Below, piece after piece: positions 60,557 to 64,000 of a stretch of DNA of 64,000 nucleotides (position 1 is its first letter; each line of letters opens with the position of its first letter). A model generated the notes under the pieces. The model was given only the letters and a program-made list of their open reading frames with translations, made no database searches and was not told where the DNA came from. The position numbers and the translations under genes are program-made. The stretch spans positions 682,001 through 746,000 of the forward strand of contig NZ_JABKDD010000001.1 of assembly GCF_013623905.1 (NCBI RefSeq), written 5' to 3'. This stretch comes from Brevibacterium sediminis. GTDB lineage: Bacteria; Actinomycetota; Actinomycetes; Actinomycetales; Brevibacteriaceae.

Positions 60557-61543
60557 TCACCAGATACCGGGGATCAGGGTGGGCACGAACGGGTCGATGG
60601 CCACTGCCAGGAAGAGCAGTGACAGGTAGGTGATCGAACCGTGGAAGACCTTCATCGCCTTGAGCGAGGTGCCGTCCTTACCCTGCTTGGCACGGGAGAC
60701 CAGCGAGTAGCACGACCACAGGAACCAGACTCCGGCGCCGACGGCCACGATCGTGTAGACAGGACCCATCGGAGCGACGGGAATGAGCGCGAGTGAGCAG
60801 GCGATCATCGCCCAGGTGTAGAGGATCATCTGACGGCCGACGGATGTCGGCGGAACCTTCGACGGCAGCATGGGCACGTCGGCGGCGTCGTAGTCGGCCT
60901 TGTACTTGATCGCCAGCGGCCAGTAGTGCGGCGGGGTCCAGAAGAAGACGACGAGGAAGAGCAGTACGGGCTCCCACGCGATTCCTCCGGTCACAGCCGA
61001 CCAGCCGATGAGCACGGGCATGCAGCCTGCAGCGCCGCCCCAGACGATGTTCTGTGAGGTGCGGCGCTTGAGGACGAGGGTGTAGAAGACTGCGTAGAGC
61101 AGAATCGCCGAAGCGGTGAGTCCCGCCGTGACCCAGTTCGTGAATCCGCCGAGCCAGAAGATCGAACCGATGCCGAGCACGAAAGCGAAGATGAGTGCAG
61201 AACGGGGGCTGATCTCACCGGTGACGAGGGGACGGTCCTTCGTCCGTTCCATCTTCGCGTCGATGTCACGGTCGACGTAGCAGTTGAAGACCGAGGCCGA
61301 GGCCGCAGCGGCGGCTCCGCCGATGAGGGTGTTGATGACGAGCCAGATGTTCGGCAGTCCCTGAGCGGCCAGGAACATCACGGGCGCGGTCGTGACGAGG
61401 AGCAGCTCGATGACGCGCGGCTTGGTCAGCGCGATATAGGCGCTGATGATCGAACGCGGTCGGGTAGCGAGGCTCTGCTCGTCGATGGCCCTCTGCAGAG
61501 GTCGTTCACTCTGCTCTTCCCGGTTCTGACGAAGTTTGCTCAC
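60557..61543 (-). CDS. ctaB: Protohaem IX farnesyltransferase CtaB
   Basis: 328 residues. Makes haem O from haem B and farnesyl diphosphate. UbiA fold with NCYVDRDIDAKMERTKDRP (first Asp-rich motif, about 85-105) and IKYKADYDAADVPMLP (second, about 215). Seven to nine hydrophobic helices. GTG 61543; the -10 TAGAAT (complement of 61551-61556) ends seven bases before it, so leaderless. The first TAG of that -10 is the stop codon of the upstream gene. Confidence 0.94.
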   Translation of the reverse strand: MSKLRQNREEQSERPLQRAIDEQSLATRPRSIISAYIALTKPRVIELLLVTTAPVMFLAAQGLPNIWLVINTLIGGAAAAASASVFNCYVDRDIDAKMERTKDRPLVTGEISPRSALIFAFVLGIGSIFWLGGFTNWVTAGLTASAILLYAVFYTLVLKRRTSQNIVWGGAAGCMPVLIGWSAVTGGIAWEPVLLFLVVFFWTPPHYWPLAIKYKADYDAADVPMLPSKVPPTSVGRQMILYTWAMIACSLALIPVAPMGPVYTIVAVGAGVWFLWSCYSLVSRAKQGKDGTSLKAMKVFHGSITYLSLLFLAVAIDPFVPTLIPGIW

Positions 61544-61553
61544 GCCCTAGATT

Positions 61554-62111
61554 CTACCTGTTGTCGAAGTTTTTGCCAGTCGCGCGCAGGCGAGTCGAGT
61601 CACTGACGATGCGGACGAGGAAGGCCACCGCCGCACACACCGGAGCAAGCACGACGACCTGCACGATGAGCACTGAGATGAAGCTCAGCGAGGTCGACTG
61701 CGGATCCGTGCGGAGGAGATTCGCATCGACGCACAGGCCGATGAATCCGGTGATGACGGAGTAGACGAGGGCGGTCGTCCACACCAGTCCGCCGCGCCGT
61801 GCATTGAGCATCACGGCCAGCGCTGCCGCGAAGGGGGTGAGCAGAAGGAGTGTGCCCAACGTCCACAGGCCGAGCTCCCCGATGTCGACGGTGCCGCGGA
61901 GCGGCTGGGCGATCGCCGACGACACGGCGACGGTAGCCACGGCGAAGAACACCGGGCACGCCGTGCCGATCCGGGAGATCAGCCGACGGAGCCCCCTCGT
62001 CTGTTCGGCCACCTCGGCGAAGTCGGGGCGCCTGCCCGCCGGCCGATCGGATCGCTGGTCCCCGCTGTCTGCGACGGCGGCATTGATCACGGGATCAGCA
62101 CCTTTGCTCAC
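61554..62111 (-). CDS. Small membrane protein of unknown function
   Basis: 185 residues with four hydrophobic segments (about 56-75, 83-104, 112-132, 148-172) after a charged N-terminal part (GDQRSDRPAGRRPDFAEV). I do not recognise the family. I chose GTG 62111 because GGAGG lies nine bases before it; a longer frame adds over 100 residues that read as noncoding. It ends in TAG that also begins the ctaB -10 box, and faces the tkt gene across 226 bases. Confidence 0.68.
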   Translation of the reverse strand: MSKGADPVINAAVADSGDQRSDRPAGRRPDFAEVAEQTRGLRRLISRIGTACPVFFAVATVAVSSAIAQPLRGTVDIGELGLWTLGTLLLLTPFAAALAVMLNARRGGLVWTTALVYSVITGFIGLCVDANLLRTDPQSTSLSFISVLIVQVVVLAPVCAAVAFLVRIVSDSTRLRATGKNFDNR

Positions 62112-62337
62112 CCTGTCATCCCTCCAGTCAGGCACAGTCCATTTTCGGTCTCCGCAGCACACAGCAGCCATTGGATGTCGAACCCGCAACTGTGCGCGAG
62201 ACCACACTTTACCCGTCGGTAGCCTAAATGTCTCGCTCCCTCTCAGCACGGCGGGTGAACAGGGGCGGCGCTTCAGGCATCCGACGGGTAGAGTTTGAAT
62301 GCACGCTCTTAAGACGAACGAAGGATCGCTCGACGAC

Positions 62338-64000
62338 ATGACAACTCTGTCCTGGACTGAACTCGACAATCGCGCAGTCGACACTGCCCGCCTCCTCGCC
62401 GCGGATGCGGTGCAGAAGACAGGGAACGGGCACCCGGGCACCGCAATGAGCCTGGCTCCCATCGCACACTACCTGTATCAGCACGGACTCACTCACGACC
62501 CGGCCGACCCGACTTGGGTCGGCCGTGATCGTTTCGTCCTCTCCTGCGGTCACAGTTCGCTCACGCAGTACGTCCAGCTCTACCTGGCAGGGTTCGGGCT
62601 CGAGCTCGACGACCTCAAGGCGCTGCGCACATGGGGTTCGCTCACCCCGGGGCACCCGGAAGTCGGCCACACCGCCGGCGTCGAGATCACCACGGGGCCC
62701 CTGGGCTCCGGACTGGCCTCGGCCGTGGGCATGGCCATGGCCGCTCGCCGTGAACGCGGACTCTTCGACCCCGAGGCGGCTCCCGGCAGCTCACCGTTCG
62801 ACCACAACATCGTCGTGCTCGCCTCGGACGGCGACCTCGAAGAGGGAGTGTCCGGTGAGGCGTCATCGCTGGCCGGGACGCAGGAGCTGTCGAACCTGCT
62901 GGTGATCTGGGACGACAACAAGATCTCCATCGAAGACGACACCGCGATCGCCTTCGGGGAGGACACGGCCGCCCGGTACGCCGCCTACGGCTGGCACGTC
63001 CAGCACGTCGACTTCACTGCCGGTGGTGACTACCACGAGGACATCGAAGCCTTCCACGCCGCCGTCGAGGCCGCTCGCGCGGATTCCCGCCCCTCGTTTA
63101 TCCGCCTGTCCACGATCATCGCCTGGCCCGCCCCGAACGCGCAGAACACCGGCGGGTCCCACGGTGCGGCCCTCGGCGAGGACGAGATCCGTGCGACCAA
63201 GGAGGTCCTCGGCTTCGACCCGGAGTCGACCTTCGCCGTCGACGACGAGGTTCTCGCCCACACTCGTCAGGCCCTGGACCGCGGTCGTGCCGCCCACCTC
63301 GAATGGGACAAGTCCTTCGCCGAATGGCGCACCGCCAACCCGGACAACGCTGCTCTCTTCGACCGTCTGTCCAAGCGCGAACTGCCCGCCGGCCTCGATG
63401 CGGCCTTCCCGGTCTTCGAAGCCAGCGAGAAGGGCATCGCCACCCGCGCAGCGTCCGGTCAGGTTCTCAATGCGATCGCCGAGACCATGCCCGAACTCTG
63501 GGGCGGTTCCGCCGACCTCGCGGGCTCGAACAACACTCTGATCAAGGGTGAGCCGAGCTTCCTGCCCGCTCACCGCTCCACGGGTGCATTCTCCGGCCAC
63601 GAGTACGGACGCAATATCCACTTCGGCGTCCGCGAGTTCTCCGCCGGTCTCATCGGCAACGGCATCGCCCTGCACGGCGGAACCCGCCCGTACAACGGCA
63701 CGTTCCTCGTCTTCAGCGACTACCAGCGGCCGGCCGTGCGCCTGGCTGCCCTCCAGCAGCTGCCGAACCTGTTCGTGTGGACCCACGATTCGATCGGCCT
63801 CGGTGAGGACGGACCGACCCACCAGCCGATCGAGCACCTCTCCGCGCTGCGGGCGATCCCCGGCCTCGACCTCGTCCGACCGGCCGATGCGAACGAGACC
63901 GCGGTCGCATGGCGGAAGATCCTCGAACGCACCGACGGCCCCAGCGGACTCGTGCTGACCCGACAGGCCGTGCCGGTCCTCGACCGTGAGAAGTACGCCC
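62338..64000 (+). CDS. tkt: Transketolase, 5' part
   Basis: 554 codons are in the window; the C-terminal part continues beyond the right edge. Transfers two-carbon units between sugar phosphates in the pentose phosphate pathway. AVQKTGNGHPGTAMSLAP (catalytic His), then TTGPLGSGLASAVGMAMAAR, and the TPP motif ASDGDLEEGVSGEASSLAG; second domain VREFSAGLIGNGIALHGG and THDSIGLGEDGPTHQP. ATG 62338 was chosen; an in-frame ATG at 62299, 13 codons upstream, is possible. Close to ctaB as in mycobacteria. Confidence 0.95.
   Translation, partial: MTTLSWTELDNRAVDTARLLAADAVQKTGNGHPGTAMSLAPIAHYLYQHGLTHDPADPTWVGRDRFVLSCGHSSLTQYVQLYLAGFGLELDDLKALRTWGSLTPGHPEVGHTAGVEITTGPLGSGLASAVGMAMAARRERGLFDPEAAPGSSPFDHNIVVLASDGDLEEGVSGEASSLAGTQELSNLLVIWDDNKISIEDDTAIAFGEDTAARYAAYGWHVQHVDFTAGGDYHEDIEAFHAAVEAARADSRPSFIRLSTIIAWPAPNAQNTGGSHGAALGEDEIRATKEVLGFDPESTFAVDDEVLAHTRQALDRGRAAHLEWDKSFAEWRTANPDNAALFDRLSKRELPAGLDAAFPVFEASEKGIATRAASGQVLNAIAETMPELWGGSADLAGSNNTLIKGEPSFLPAHRSTGAFSGHEYGRNIHFGVREFSAGLIGNGIALHGGTRPYNGTFLVFSDYQRPAVRLAALQQLPNLFVWTHDSIGLGEDGPTHQPIEHLSALRAIPGLDLVRPADANETAVAWRKILERTDGPSGLVLTRQAVPVLDREKYA

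Noticed and set aside
1-64000. CRISPR arrays, insertion sequences or prophage
   Set aside because: No regularly spaced repeats, transposase, integrase or phage structural genes were seen; the RecB/Cas4-like nuclease at 7310 has no Cas neighbours.

Overview
The window is high-GC actinobacterial chromosome, most like Brevibacterium or a related member of the Micrococcales. This is inferred from gene content: Pup-proteasome genes, mycothiol ligase MshC, DUF3090/SCO1664/DUF5703/DUF3099 families, high-molecular-weight FabG, an InhA-type enoyl reductase, an ImuA'-ImuB-DnaE2 mutasome, and a SUF operon next to ctaA/ctaB/tkt. It is almost entirely chromosomal core. I see no prophage, insertion sequence, CRISPR array or rRNA. 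The only RNA gene found is one tRNA-Leu(GAG). No stretch over 300 bases lacks a gene.

Layout. 1-6 kb: Pup-proteasome cluster on the minus strand (trmI, mpa, then dop, pup, prcB, prcA), split by a plus-strand DUF3054 gene and a terminator palindrome. 6-18 kb: M50 protease, RecB-family nuclease, HAD phosphatase, PAC2 protein, the mycothiol cluster (DUF3090, SCO1664-like, mshC), a degenerate aldo/keto reductase, uppP, a histidine phosphatase, DUF5703, a YdcZ transporter and an M20 peptidase. 18-25 kb: tRNA-Leu, then a divergent lipid module (htdX, fabG4, fadA2-like genes facing tetR and an acyl-CoA oxidase-like gene) around a perfect TetR-type operator. 25-33 kb: metY-metX, then imuA-imuB-dnaE2 behind an SOS promoter. 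33-44 kb: a DUF222/HNH gene, RNA methyltransferases, a pyridoxal kinase, rpmE2 with a structured leader, a broken RhuM-Fic gene, serB and others. 44-50 kb: SixA-like phosphatase, fabI/inhA and fabG, DUF3099, SURF1, an ABC-F protein and RNase HI. 50-57 kb: sufR-B-D-ferredoxin-C-S-U-T. 57-64 kb: an ABC exporter, ctaA, a VOC protein, ctaB, a small membrane protein and the 5' part of transketolase.

Themes. Many genes have a TANNNT -10 box ending 6-8 bases before the start codon, which implies leaderless mRNAs. Several stress circuits can be read from operators: LexA box for the mutasome, SufR-type CAAC-N6-GTTG plus an IdeR/DtxR-like box for iron-sulphur assembly, and a TetR palindrome for lipid metabolism.

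The most unusual signal is a family of six palindromes with core GTCCCCGCGGGGAC between 32.4 and 50.7 kb. Four lie inside protein linkers, always in the phase encoding Val-Pro-Ala-Gly-Thr, and two are intergenic. They resemble a small dispersed palindromic element that tolerates in-frame insertion.
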